This document shows positions 1-10,030 of a stretch of 64,000 nt of DNA, piece after piece. The notes below the pieces were generated by a model. It was not told the DNA's origin and did not search any database. It worked only from the letters and a program-made list of their open reading frames with translations. The DNA lies in the NCBI GenBank assembly GCA_951394045.1, contig OX595993.1, positions 2,294,001-2,358,000 of the forward strand. The letters are read 5' to 3'. Each line of letters starts with the position of its first letter. Position 1 is the stretch's first letter. The DNA is from Nitzschia sp. DOCU1 (lineage: Eukaryota; Bacillariophyta; Bacillariophyceae; Bacillariales; Bacillariaceae). A program made the position numbers and the translations under genes.

Positions 1-195
1 GTCTTGGATGCGGACGCTTTTGGTGCCTTTGAGGAAAGTGGAAACCTGTTTGATCCTGTCGTGGCGGAAAAGGCTCGCAAGTACATTTACTCGGCGGGCA
101 ATACACAGGACCCCGAAGAGCTCTTTCGGCAATTTCGTGGCCGGGATCCCGATATCAAGTACATGCTGAAAAAGCGGGGGTTGGCTACTAGCTAG
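1..195 (+). CDS. M3-family metallopeptidase (oligopeptidase A / thimet oligopeptidase type), C-terminal end only
   Basis: The window opens inside this gene, in frame at base 1, and runs 64 codons to a TAG at 193-195. What remains is the last helical part of a zinc metallopeptidase of the M3 family. The pattern is DADAFGAFEESGNLFD, then an AxKxRKYI block, then a G-N-T-Q-D-P loop, then FRQFRGRDPDIKYML and a final RGL. This corresponds to the family's usual C-terminus (ADxFxxF...RYRxxIL..GG..dpxxxFxxFxGRxPxxxALLxxxGL). The HExxH zinc site lies upstream of the window and cannot be checked. M3 enzymes cleave short peptides, often in mitochondria or plastids. The gene converges on the kinase gene that ends at 447. 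Confidence 0.82.
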   Translation, partial: VLDADAFGAFEESGNLFDPVVAEKARKYIYSAGNTQDPEELFRQFRGRDPDIKYMLKKRGLATS

Positions 196-446
196 CTAGT
201 TTGCTATCACATTTCCTACTAGCTAGCTACTCTGGAGTAGAGGTCTGTAAAACCTAGTAGAGCTAGCTAATTGATTTTGTCATTGCGATCAAAGGCAATA
301 TTAGTCAATGGATCCGTTAGGATGAAAGCATACCATGGGAGGAAAAGGTTGAAGGCATCAACGGGGCAATGCTGCAGTTGCGGCCTTTTTCTTTTGCCTG
401 CCTCGTCTTCAACAAAGCCAACTAATCGCATTTCAACTCCAACTTT

Positions 447-2225
447 TTACACGTTCAGAACCGGGGCAGTGTCTCCTAGTCGTACCAAATAGACGAAACA
501 GTCGGTTCCGTAACCTTCCATACTAATGATATCCACGTCCCCACCAAAGTACTGTGCGTAGGCTCTGGACATGGGCAATCCATATCCCAACCCAGCCAAG
601 ACCAAATTATCTTGTTGTGGACCTGCACCACGGCCCTTTAAAAAGCCTTCCTGAATGTGGGGATCAGCTGTCGTGTACAAGTACGACCAAATGTGTTCCA
701 TGCGACTGCGAGGAATGCCGCCGCCTTCATCCGATATTTTAATGACAACGTCCTCGTTTTCGGTATGATCGGCAATGATTACCACCACGTCCGGAAACGG
801 CGTTGCCTTTATATTGTGAGACGAGGAATATTTGGATAGCGCCGATCCCGGCCGCTGGTCGTCGTCGTCCTTGTCGTCGTTGCTTGTTTTGGGGTGTGTC
901 TCGTAATAGTGCTCGACTGTCGCTCGTAGGGCATTCTTCAAAAGCTCCAATACTATATAATGCAAGTGCGTCGGCAAATAAGGAAAGGTCAGGTCCAGAC
1001 GTCCGCGGACTACAATCTGCGGTGCTTCTCCGAATTGAGCCACACACAAATGCGTCGCATCATGAATCGCGCTCTGTACAATCTCATAGGGACTGGTATC
1101 CTGACAAATCATGCCAACGTATTGATGACTGGGTGGCAGTGGCGTGGATGGTGGTGGATTTATAGTATTTCCAGAGGCAGAAATTCGGAGAGATCTTGGA
1201 TGGGATTGTTGAACCCATTGTTGACGAACCGCCAGATACTGTCCTGCAAGTACTCGAATTCCTATCCGACTCGAGTAGAAGCGATTCAAAAAGGCATGAC
1301 ATTCTTCTTGCTGTGCAAAGGACACAATACTATAGTCGTGTTTTTGCCCCAGGCCCTTTTGAGCCGCACGCCCCTGCAATTTGAGCTTGGTCTTGAGTTC
1401 CCAGGCCCCCTTGGCCATTTGCACCAAAACCCGCGAGTGATTTTGATACAATTCTTGTAATAATTCTCCAAATTTACTTTCCAATGCGGGCGAAACCGGA
1501 TGTTCAATCTCTAGCAATGCCAAAAAGGAATGAATGTAGATTCCCTTGACAGTTTGGACACTCGGCATATTTCGCAACTGTGGAATGCCATCCAAATCTT
1601 GAATTCGATGTGCCAATCGAATGGGCAATTCTCGCCTTAACATTTGCGCGAATTCCATTAATCCTCGCTCTCCCGCCTCTCGTCTTGCCAAACGAGCTGC
1701 CGGGCCTGTCTGTGTCGTCAATGAAGATGGAGTACCTGTAATGTCCTTGGTTCGTTGGAGCAACTCTTGGAGGGAAATGATAGTAGGACTATGTCGGGCG
1801 TAATCTTCCATTACCGCGGCAATCTCCTCTGGAATTTGATCGTAGGACACCATGGGGGCAGTAGCGTGAGAAGAGAAGGGGGCGGGAGGTGGGGGGAGTG
1901 GAAGATGATGGGCATCTGAATCCTTCCGAGTGGAATCTACGGAATCTACGGTAGATAGCGACCGCACGCTAGCGCTATACCAGTCCTCAAAGGGTTCCTG
2001 GCGCCGACTCGAGCAAGACGGCTTGACTGTATACGTCGCCGACTGAAACGGCATATGAGAAACGCATCGTCGCTGCCTGTTGGTCCAAGGAAGATCCATC
2101 CCACCGGATGGTTGACAACCGTTCCTTTTCTCGCAATCCATCTGAGGTCGCCGTCGCGCCCCCGGCAATGCCAAAGGTCGCGAGGCCAAAGCCCTCCATT
2201 GGCAACTTGAAAGGGGTCGTTTCAT
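447..2225 (-). CDS. Mitochondrial pyruvate / branched-chain 2-oxoacid dehydrogenase kinase (PDK/BCKDK family)
   Basis: Intronless 592-codon frame. The protein is a GHKL-fold kinase of the mitochondrial PDK family, which phosphorylates serine on the E1-alpha subunit of 2-oxoacid dehydrogenase complexes and switches them off. The N-terminal four-helix region holds the NHSRVLVQMAKG motif that replaces the histidine box. The ATP-binding part has the N-box (ELLKNALRATVE, about residue 427), the G1 box (SDEGGGIPRSR, about 498), the G2 box (LAGLGYGLPMSRAYAQYFGG, about 543) and GYGTD near the end. Family members are usually 400-450 aa; the extra length is an Arg-rich, Ser/Pro-rich N-terminus (a plausible mitochondrial presequence) and a Ser/Asp loop after the N-box. 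The start is uncertain: in-frame Met codons also occur further in, the last just before SYDQIPEE. I cannot separate PDK from BCKDK by eye. Its 5' flank lies at the start of the duplicated segment described at 2226-3520. Confidence 0.9.
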   Translation of the reverse strand: MKRPLSSCQWRALASRPLALPGARRRPQMDCEKRNGCQPSGGMDLPWTNRQRRCVSHMPFQSATYTVKPSCSSRRQEPFEDWYSASVRSLSTVDSVDSTRKDSDAHHLPLPPPPAPFSSHATAPMVSYDQIPEEIAAVMEDYARHSPTIISLQELLQRTKDITGTPSSLTTQTGPAARLARREAGERGLMEFAQMLRRELPIRLAHRIQDLDGIPQLRNMPSVQTVKGIYIHSFLALLEIEHPVSPALESKFGELLQELYQNHSRVLVQMAKGAWELKTKLKLQGRAAQKGLGQKHDYSIVSFAQQEECHAFLNRFYSSRIGIRVLAGQYLAVRQQWVQQSHPRSLRISASGNTINPPPSTPLPPSHQYVGMICQDTSPYEIVQSAIHDATHLCVAQFGEAPQIVVRGRLDLTFPYLPTHLHYIVLELLKNALRATVEHYYETHPKTSNDDKDDDDQRPGSALSKYSSSHNIKATPFPDVVVIIADHTENEDVVIKISDEGGGIPRSRMEHIWSYLYTTADPHIQEGFLKGRGAGPQQDNLVLAGLGYGLPMSRAYAQYFGGDVDIISMEGYGTDCFVYLVRLGDTAPVLNV

Positions 2226-3520
2226 CGTTCTGGCTATACTTTGGATGGTTCATCAAGACTCTATTCCCAAAACAGATCCTCATAAAAGGGCTGAAATGCA
2301 AGTTTTGTTGCCATCATCGCCGATGATCATGGTGCGAAATCTTTGGACTGGGTTTGTCCAAAGAGGTCGGATGGGTCAATGGATCGATAGATCTCATTCA
2401 ACCGCGACCTCGTGCTCGCCTTTCCGCCTCCTGGTAGTTCCGCTGCTACTGTAGCTCCACGTGGTGGGATGGGCTGAGCAGATGGATTAATACGACTATG
2501 GGCTTTTCTCTCGGCGTTGACCTTGGATTCCCATGATCATAGATACACGACCCCCCTGACGCTGCTTTGCTCAAGGAACAATCTAATCATGATAGCTTAG
2601 CTGCTTTGATAGTATTACTACTACCACCAGCGCCAGTAGTACTGGCCTGCAGCACCACCACAAGGACCACGATGCACAGGCAACAGCAACAGCCGCCCCC
2701 GCAGGAGCAACAAGGGGGAGAACGAGAAGACGACGCCAACAAGAACTTCGTCTCTAAAACGCGCTCTCAACCAAGAATGCCAACACCTCCCAGGGAAGAG
2801 GAAGCAAGAACAAGGAAGCTTTTTTAGCAAGACGAAGTACTATGATACCCAAGAAAGGAGAACTCGAGACCGCATCGTATGCAGCAGGGAACGAGAACAG
2901 CAACGCTTCTTGAACTGACGCGCCAGAAATCCAACTATCTGCGTCTGCTGGCGCATCCCTTGTATGATGGCTTACCAGGTAAGAGGTAAGGGCCATAGGA
3001 TCTCATCTGCAGAGCTCTCAGTTCAATAGTCCGAAAAGTCCGATCTATGTCTTGGCGCGGCGACTGCTTGTTCTCCACGCCTGGCATGCGCGGTCAGATT
3101 CTCAAACGGTAGAGGAAGCATTAGACATTCTTTGATTCTTCAAGTACAAGAAATCATATTCTTCCGCGAGCCGACTCGCATTTATTACCCCTTCGTATTA
3201 ATACTCAAAAGTGTTATTTATGGCGAACACCATATTCCAATTAAAGAACTCTTTCACAAGTTCTTTTATCTGGCAATGGTGCTAATACTATCGATCGTCG
3301 TGATGATGGTTCGCAAGGGCCAAACAATTATTGCTACTACTAGTAGGTCGACCACCGTAGCCGCGTCAGTTCTCATGCCCCAGAAGCCAAGACGAGGATA
3401 CGAACAAAACCCTCTCTGCTCCGCAATTGCATTTTTCTTGCTTCTTACAACGTTTTAGCTATCTCCTTGATCTCGGTGTGAACAACCGCCGCCACCCGCC
3501 CAGCTTGTTCCTACTAGTAT
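2226..3520. repeat. Intergenic segment, homologous to 10641-11600 (left copy of a segmental duplication)
   Basis: No convincing gene. About 2250-2330 matches 10650-10735 closely (shared CTATTCCCAAAACAG, then GCTGAAATGCAAGTTTTGTT, then GATCATGGTGCGA). The match resumes at 2705-2790 (AACGAGAAGACGACGCCAAC), near 2885 (GCAGGGAACGAGAACAGCAA) and at 3375-3515. In the other copy this DNA leads directly into DUF6824 gene B, so here it is the old upstream region of gene A, cut off from it by the 3.9-kb tandem array. The kinase promoter should lie within the first few hundred bases. Confidence 0.7.
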
Positions 3521-4066
3521 ATTATTGGTAAAATGAGACCGGGATCGTATTTTCTGGTAGCCCGGCCACACAGTCTACGTCATCATACCCCATCCAAAAT
3601 TGGAGTATTGGACCCATAGGATAGGGCGAGCGGGAGTATGAAAATGCAACGAGGGTCTCATCTGCAGTCGTATAAATATCGATGGAAATGAGACCCTACC
3701 ACGAGAAAATAGCGCTACAGTCCTAAAAATGAGACCCAGTAGCTAAAAGAAGAGTTGTGACTATGCGGTAGCTCGGCATCCTTCGTTCTCAACCCCGAAC
3801 CTTAGCGAAAGTAAAATACTACTATATTTAGCAACCCCAGAGAGATTGAAAGTAGCAACCTTGCATGTTCATGTTTTCCTTCTGATAAGGTCACCGAGTC
3901 ACCGTCATATCCGTAAAGCAAGTACTAGCACGCACCGTGCAGGGCTAGTATTGCTCGCCTTCAATATACCTACTGAAAGCTAGTAGTTCTAGTACTATGA
4001 TTGACCACTATTCCGTACTATAGTAGTTTGTAGTTCTTCCAAGTAGTAGAATCCCCCGCCATTTTC

Positions 4067-4598
4067 TTACAAACTGTGAATGGTAAAAAACCCCAATCCC
4101 AAAGATTTTAATTCCAATCCTTTTTCATTCGCCAAGTGCAAGACACAAATAAAGTAAAATGATAGTAGGGTCATATCAGCTTGGCTTTGAGTCATTTGAA
4201 TTTTGCGTGCAGTATCTTGAAAGGACAAAAAGGGCGAAGGAGCATCTTGGTTGGTTTCCGTAGAAGTAGGAGATCGTAGAAGGCTCTGGATCCAAACTCT
4301 TCTCATCGTCTTCGTCCATGAGTTCCTCATTTTCTTCATCAGCAGCCAACGACTGTCGACGCGCCTTCAAGGTTCGCTCAAGTTTGTCCCAAAGATCCTT
4401 CTTGAGACGCTTGACATCGACCTTTTTCGCAACCGTAGCATATCTGACCCTGACCTTTTCCACCTTGCGCACTCTCTCCAAATCTGGTATCACAAAGTCA
4501 CCATCATCGTTCCCTTCTCCAACAAAGGCATCACCATTATCATCCCCATATGGTTGGTTGTCGCAGCCACCGTTGCCCCAGGTGGAGTTGATAGAGAA
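4067..4598 (-). pseudogene. 3' fragment of condensin kleisin CAP-H (barren/Brn1), frameshifted, array copy 1
   Basis: Reading the minus strand, one frame gives the C-terminal kleisin signature KKVDVKRLKKDLWDKL followed by an acidic stretch. The following frame gives SFQDTARKIQMTQSQAD and then FYFICVLHLANEKGLELK, the hallmark end of CAP-H (compare the LLHLANEKNL block of animal CAP-H). The two lie in different frames joined near 4250-4275, and no good splice pair is visible there, so this looks like a one-base frameshift. The N-terminal two thirds of CAP-H are absent. In intact condensin this C-terminal winged helix docks on SMC4. Here it is probably a captured, untranslated gene end. Confidence 0.8.
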
Positions 4599-5366
4599 TG
4601 TTGTTGTTGTTGTTGTTGTTGTTGTTGTGCTGGTGGTGGTGATGATGTTTGCATAAAACTTTGTTGCGTCGCGATGACGGATTGCCTCCGATGCTGCCGA
4701 CTGACGCGTCGTTGCGCGACGTATGGTGTCGATGCGTAGTGTGTTGGGCAGGTTATGTAGACTTTGTACTAAGGTCTACAGGGTCTCATGTACGGTCTTA
4801 TTTTTTTAGGGTACGGTCATATTATTGGTAAAATGAGACCGGGATCGTATTTTCTGGTAGCCCGGCCACACAGTCTACGTCATCATACCCCATCCAAAAT
4901 TGGAGTATTGGACCCATAGGATAGGGCGAGCGGGAGTATGAAAATGCAACGAGGGTCTCATCTGCAGTCGTATAAATATCGATGGAAATGAGACCCTACC
5001 ACGAGAAAATAGCGCTACAGTCCTAAAAATGAGACCCAGTAGCTAAAAGAAGAGTTGTGACTATGCGGTAGCTCGGCATCCTTCGTTCTCAACCCCGAAC
5101 CTTAGCGAAAGTAAAATACTACTATATTTAGCAACCCCAGAGAGATTGAAAGTAGCAACCTTGCATGTTCATGTTTTCCTTCTGATAAGGTCACCGAGTC
5201 ACCGTCATATCCGTAAAGCAAGTACTAGCACGCACCGTGCAGGGCTAGTATTGCTCGCCTTCAATATACCTACTGAAAGCTAGTAGTTCTAGTACTATGA
5301 TTGACCACTATTCCGTACTATAGTAGTTTGTAGTTCTTCCAAGTAGTAGAATCCCCCGCCATTTTC

Positions 5367-5898
5367 TTACAAACTGTGAATGGTAAAAAACCCCAATCCC
5401 AAAGATTTTAATTCCAATCCTTTTTCATTCGCCAAGTGCAAGACACAAATAAAGTAAAATGATAGTAGGGTCATATCAGCTTGGCTTTGAGTCATTTGAA
5501 TTTTGCGTGCAGTATCTTGAAAGGACAAAAAGGGCGAAGGAGCATCTTGGTTGGTTTCCGTAGAAGTAGGAGATCGTAGAAGGCTCTGGATCCAAACTCT
5601 TCTCATCGTCTTCGTCCATGAGTTCCTCATTTTCTTCATCAGCAGCCAACGACTGTCGACGCGCCTTCAAGGTTCGCTCAAGTTTGTCCCAAAGATCCTT
5701 CTTGAGACGCTTGACATCGACCTTTTTCGCAACCGTAGCATATCTGACCCTGACCTTTTCCACCTTGCGCACTCTCTCCAAATCTGGTATCACAAAGTCA
5801 CCATCATCGTTCCCTTCTCCAACAAAGGCATCACCATTATCATCCCCATATGGTTGGTTGTCGCAGCCACCGTTGCCCCAGGTGGAGTTGATAGAGAA
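5367..5898 (-). pseudogene. CAP-H 3' fragment, array copy 2
   Basis: Appears identical to the fragment at 4067-4598, displaced by 1300 bp, with the same frame break between the KKVDVKRLKK part and the HLANEKGLEL part. Confidence 0.8.
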
Positions 5899-6666
5899 TG
5901 TTGTTGTTGTTGTTGTTGTTGTTGTTGTGCTGGTGGTGGTGATGATGTTTGCATAAAACTTTGTTGCGTCGCGATGACGGATTGCCTCCGATGCTGCCGA
6001 CTGACGCGTCGTTGCGCGACGTATGGTGTCGATGCGTAGTGTGTTGGGCAGGTTATGTAGACTTTGTACTAAGGTCTACAGGGTCTCATGTACGGTCTTA
6101 TTTTTTTAGGGTACGGTCATATTATTGGTAAAATGAGACCGGGATCGTATTTTCTGGTAGCCCGGCCACACAGTCTACGTCATCATACCCCATCCAAAAT
6201 TGGAGTATTGGACCCATAGGATAGGGCGAGCGGGAGTATGAAAATGCAACGAGGGTCTCATCTGCAGTCGTATAAATATCGATGGAAATGAGACCCTACC
6301 ACGAGAAAATAGCGCTACAGTCCTAAAAATGAGACCCAGTAGCTAAAAGAAGAGTTGTGACTATGCGGTAGCTCGGCATCCTTCGTTCTCAACCCCGAAC
6401 CTTAGCGAAAGTAAAATACTACTATATTTAGCAACCCCAGAGAGATTGAAAGTAGCAACCTTGCATGTTCATGTTTTCCTTCTGATAAGGTCACCGAGTC
6501 ACCGTCATATCCGTAAAGCAAGTACTAGCACGCACCGTGCAGGGCTAGTATTGCTCGCCTTCAATATACCTACTGAAAGCTAGTAGTTCTAGTACTATGA
6601 TTGACCACTATTCCGTACTATAGTAGTTTGTAGTTCTTCCAAGTAGTAGAATCCCCCGCCATTTTC

Positions 6667-7198
6667 TTACAAACTGTGAATGGTAAAAAACCCCAATCCC
6701 AAAGATTTTAATTCCAATCCTTTTTCATTCGCCAAGTGCAAGACACAAATAAAGTAAAATGATAGTAGGGTCATATCAGCTTGGCTTTGAGTCATTTGAA
6801 TTTTGCGTGCAGTATCTTGAAAGGACAAAAAGGGCGAAGGAGCATCTTGGTTGGTTTCCGTAGAAGTAGGAGATCGTAGAAGGCTCTGGATCCAAACTCT
6901 TCTCATCGTCTTCGTCCATGAGTTCCTCATTTTCTTCATCAGCAGCCAACGACTGTCGACGCGCCTTCAAGGTTCGCTCAAGTTTGTCCCAAAGATCCTT
7001 CTTGAGACGCTTGACATCGACCTTTTTCGCAACCGTAGCATATCTGACCCTGACCTTTTCCACCTTGCGCACTCTCTCCAAATCTGGTATCACAAAGTCA
7101 CCATCATCGTTCCCTTCTCCAACAAAGGCATCACCATTATCATCCCCATATGGTTGGTTGTCGCAGCCACCGTTGCCCCAGGTGGAGTTGATAGAGAA
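6667..7198 (-). pseudogene. CAP-H 3' fragment, array copy 3
   Basis: Appears identical to the fragment at 4067-4598, displaced by 2600 bp. It is the copy nearest DUF6824 gene A, whose start codon lies about 265 bp to the right on the opposite strand. Confidence 0.8.
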
Positions 7199-7462
7199 TG
7201 TTGTTGTTGTTGTTGTTGTTGTTGTTGTGCTGGTGGTGGTGATGATGTTTGCATAAAACTTTGTTGCGTCGCGATGACGGATTGCCTCCGATGCTGCCGA
7301 CTGACGCGTCGTTGCGCGACGTATGGTGTCGATGCGTAGTGTGTTGGGCAGGTTATGTAGACTTTGTACTAAGGTCTACAGGGTCTCATGTACGGTCTTA
7401 TTTTTTTAGGGTACGGTCATAGTATTAGCGAGGCCGCGTTCCAGGGCACCAGCAGCAGCATT

Positions 7463-9290
7463 ATGATCAGCGCAACCCACCTCACAGGCAGCAGCAGCAG
7501 AACTGTTGCTCACAAAAACGATCCACCTGCTGTGTACACCGAGCTCCAAAAGAACGATGTCCTCCTAGGCAGAGGTAAGCAAGCCCGGCTGACACCAGCA
7601 ACATCAGCATCATCATCACAACGAGGACTGGTGCTGCTGGAAGAAAAAATGACAAATACGAATACTACTACATTTTCCATCTTACTTCTTTGTTCCGCCT
7701 CCTCCTGTCCTCCTGTTTCTCTTGCTGTATTGCTTCGTTTGATCACACCACCATGCAGGAACTGGACCTAACGAGTATGAAGGAAACGTGCGTTTTCGGA
7801 AGATTGTCAGAGATACAGCAAGGTCGTATGTCGTGCTGGATCCAAAGAACAAGAACAAGGAACTGTCCACCACGAAAACCGCCATTGCACGCCGTGTTGT
7901 AGATCAGGTTGCCAATCGTGGCGGTCGGTTTCTCCGTAAGCTTTCTAAAGAAGAGACCAAATTAGCACTGAAAGGCATGTTCAGGGATGATGGTCTTAGA
8001 CCTGGATTCCTGACAAGAAACCGGGACTTTTACGTGGAAGTCTCCAAGTCAATTGCAATTGAAAAGGCAAAGCAAAGTTTACGACATCACAAGAGGATGA
8101 CACAGCCCCAGCAGGTACGGGTTGTTGGCCGTGCTGCTTGCTTCCAAACGAAGGGTTCCATCACTGGTGGAACCGGCACCAGAATAACGTTGACCAGCAG
8201 CAGCAACAACAAGGCTGCTGGTAGTAGACCAAGCACCACCGCATCAGCATCTTCTTCGTGGAGTATGCTAGGGGACAATAATAGTCCTGTTGGTGCTACT
8301 ATTGTTCCTACTAGGAGGGTTAACAGTAGCAGCGGCCAGAGGCGTGGCGGAGAGCATGCTGGTGCGGCCATTCTTCTTAGCGCTGCTGCTGCTGTGGATG
8401 CAGGTGGTGGTGACGAGTGCCGTGCGAGCGGTGATGGTGTTCTTGGGCCGAACAAGAAGACAAACAGCATCACCACCACCCTTGACAAGGAGGAGGATAC
8501 TAAGACCGGTGGTCAAGCAACAAGTTCTTGTTCTGGTGGTGCTACTAATTCGCTTAGTACCACCACCACCACCACCACCACCACCACCACCACCAATGGT
8601 GGGAGGAAGGAGGAGGACCACCCTCCTCTGTCGTCCTTGTTAAGGGAAAGGACTTTCTTCTACCAACACGACCCGTTCAAGAATCCTGCGAGTCATGACC
8701 TACTCCTGTCCCAACAGCAGCACCACTCTCTAATGATGCCACCACCAGCACCTACTGTCCCCCCGGCGTCTCTTCCTGGTGGGGTATCATTCTTCTTGAA
8801 TCCCAGCCGCATGTCGTCATGCTACTACCACCCACGACCATGTTGTGCACATGCTGATGCTGATGCCTCGACCGACTCGTCACTTCCTTTTACAGCAACT
8901 GCAGCTCTCATGAGGACGAGGAGGGCTATGCTGGCTTCCTCGTCCCCCTACTATGTTCCTGCTGCAATAAATTTTGTGCTGGCCAGTGGTGAGCCATCAC
9001 TCGTAGAAAGAACGGCAGCACTTGCTGAGGACACCAACACGGCTTTGCGACAATTCCTAGGGTCCTCTTCCCTGTTCTTGCCTCCTGCTGGTGCTGGTGC
9101 TGGTGCTGGTGCTGCCATCTTCCCCTCACCGTCGTTATTGGGCAGAATTGATTCTCTGATATATCCCAGACCGACGCCTTCGTCTGCTGTACCTGGTTTC
9201 GGCTACGGAAGCCCACCGGCTGAACAGCAGCAAGCGGCTTTATTGAATTACCTTTTGTGCTCCGGTACTAACAACCCTCACTACTACTAA
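7463..9290 (+). CDS. DUF6824 family protein, paralogue A (two exons)
   Basis: Exons 7463-7574 and 7759-9290; the intron 7575-7758 begins GTAAGC and ends CAG. Splicing joins QKNDVLLGRG to TGPNEYEGNVRFRK, restoring the DUF6824 signature. Further along come RGGRFLRKLSKEE and DFYVEVSKSIAIEKAKQSLR, so the domain covers roughly residues 30-150 of 547. The family is abundant in diatoms and its function is unknown; a nuclear or regulatory role would be a guess. The rest is low-complexity Ser/Thr/Gly/Ala sequence with a 12-Thr run coded by (ACC)n and a Gly-Ala run near the C-terminus. Start chosen at ATG 7463 by comparison with paralogues B and C; the same frame opens upstream to 7388, inside the 1300-bp repeat. 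From about 8661 on, the gene is almost identical to paralogue B. Confidence 0.82.
7575..7758 (+). other. Intron of DUF6824 gene A
   Basis: 184 bp, GTAAGC...CCATGCAG. It interrupts the third codon of the Gly-Arg-Gly motif after its first base. Genes B (11793-12011, 219 bp) and C (16015-16215, 201 bp) have an intron at exactly the same place, so it predates the duplications. Confidence 0.85.
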
Positions 9291-9629
9291 CGGGTGAGTC
9301 ATTCATATTACTAATAAATTTGGGCAAGCGCTGGTGACGAAGCACGAGCCATTCATGATATAATCAATACATTTACTACTATATACCTGCTGGGATGGTT
9401 TGCCGGCATTGCGGTAGCAACAGTCAGCCCGGCCTCCTCTCTCTCCACTCTATTTCCTAGTCCGCCCCGCTGTCGCTGGCGCGAATTACGTGTCGGAGGA
9501 CGACTGTCCCATTCTACTGGGTGCTACCACTGCCGGTCCCAGCACCCATGCCTCCAATTCGGACCGAATCGGTAGCGCGTTATATCGGACGATGCTATGT
9601 GGTGCCCAGCATACATGATTTGTTGTCGA
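9291..9629. other. 3' flank of gene A, no gene seen
   Basis: Contains AATAAA at about 9312. It is nearly identical to 13601-13940 and recognisably similar to the flank of gene C (17661-17965), sharing CTACTATATACCTG and TGGGATGGTTTG. It is therefore part of the duplicated unit. Confidence 0.6.
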
Positions 9630-10030
9630 ATGGCTGGCGATTTACCCCAACATGGAATCGGGCGTATCTTTTGTTGGAACCAACAAATTGAAGGGTTGAG
9701 ATTCAAATGGCACTATTGAAATCCTCGGAGACCAGCCATTTTTGTACTCACCGTCGAGCAAGTCCTTCCACTTTGGACCGACAGAAATGCCAGATATCTT
9801 CCGATGCTGCATCCCAATAGTCAGGTAGTTTCTAAACCGTCAACCCCGCTGGCACTTGTAGTAGTAAACTAACGATTCAAATCAGTCAGCGACGTATCCA
9901 CCTGCTCGCGCTCTTCGTCTTGACCCATGCTATCATCGTCGATGATTGGTGGCGTCGAAATTCGCATCGACAACGACCGACACGCACAGCCCCACTAACA
10001 CAGGCATGATCATAAAAACGACAGGTAATT
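9630..10030 (-). pseudogene. Decayed 3' fragment of the ALB3/Oxa1 gene, copy A
   Basis: Matches the 3' part of the intact ALB3 gene at 17966-18460. Shared blocks include AGCAAGTCCTTCCACTTTGG, TCAACCCCGCTGGCACTTGT, CTGCTCGCGCTCTTC and ACAGGCATGATCATAAA. Several in-frame segments are deleted, for example the stretch coding for the last membrane segment, and no open frame survives. The similarity stops shortly after CATGATCATAAAA. Confidence 0.8.

Larger units (their letters stand above)
3521..7420. repeat. Three head-to-tail copies of a 1300-bp unit, apparently identical
   Basis: Units run 3521-4820, 4821-6120 and 6121-7420. Every landmark recurs at exactly +1300 and +2600, and I saw no difference between copies. 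Each unit starts ATTATTGGTAAAATGAGACC and ends TTAGGGTACGGTCAT, and carries a (GTT)n run and a minus-strand fragment of the condensin gene CAP-H. AGTAT occurs on both sides of the array (3516-3520 and 7421-7425), which could be a 5-bp target-site duplication. The array separates gene A from its ancestral upstream DNA. Exact identity means very recent amplification, homogenisation or an assembly duplication. Confidence 0.9.

Noticed and set aside
739..1460. Several open frames antisense to or out of frame with the PDK-type kinase
   Set aside because: No motif or start context. The kinase frame explains the coding signal.
1987..2301. 104-codon minus-strand frame overlapping the kinase 5' end
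   Set aside because: Part of it lies in the duplicated segment and reads similarly at 10566-10832, but neither version has a recognisable protein. A non-coding duplicated flank explains it.
4251..4739. 162-codon plus-strand frame with a Cys run, and a 112-codon one with a Val run, in each 1300-bp unit
   Set aside because: Both are read from the (GTT)n microsatellite and from the antisense of the CAP-H fragment; composition is that of a simple repeat.
8087..8621. Minus-strand frames inside gene A with Leu/Val or Gly runs
   Set aside because: Mirror images of the Ser/Thr-rich coding sequence and the (ACC)n run.
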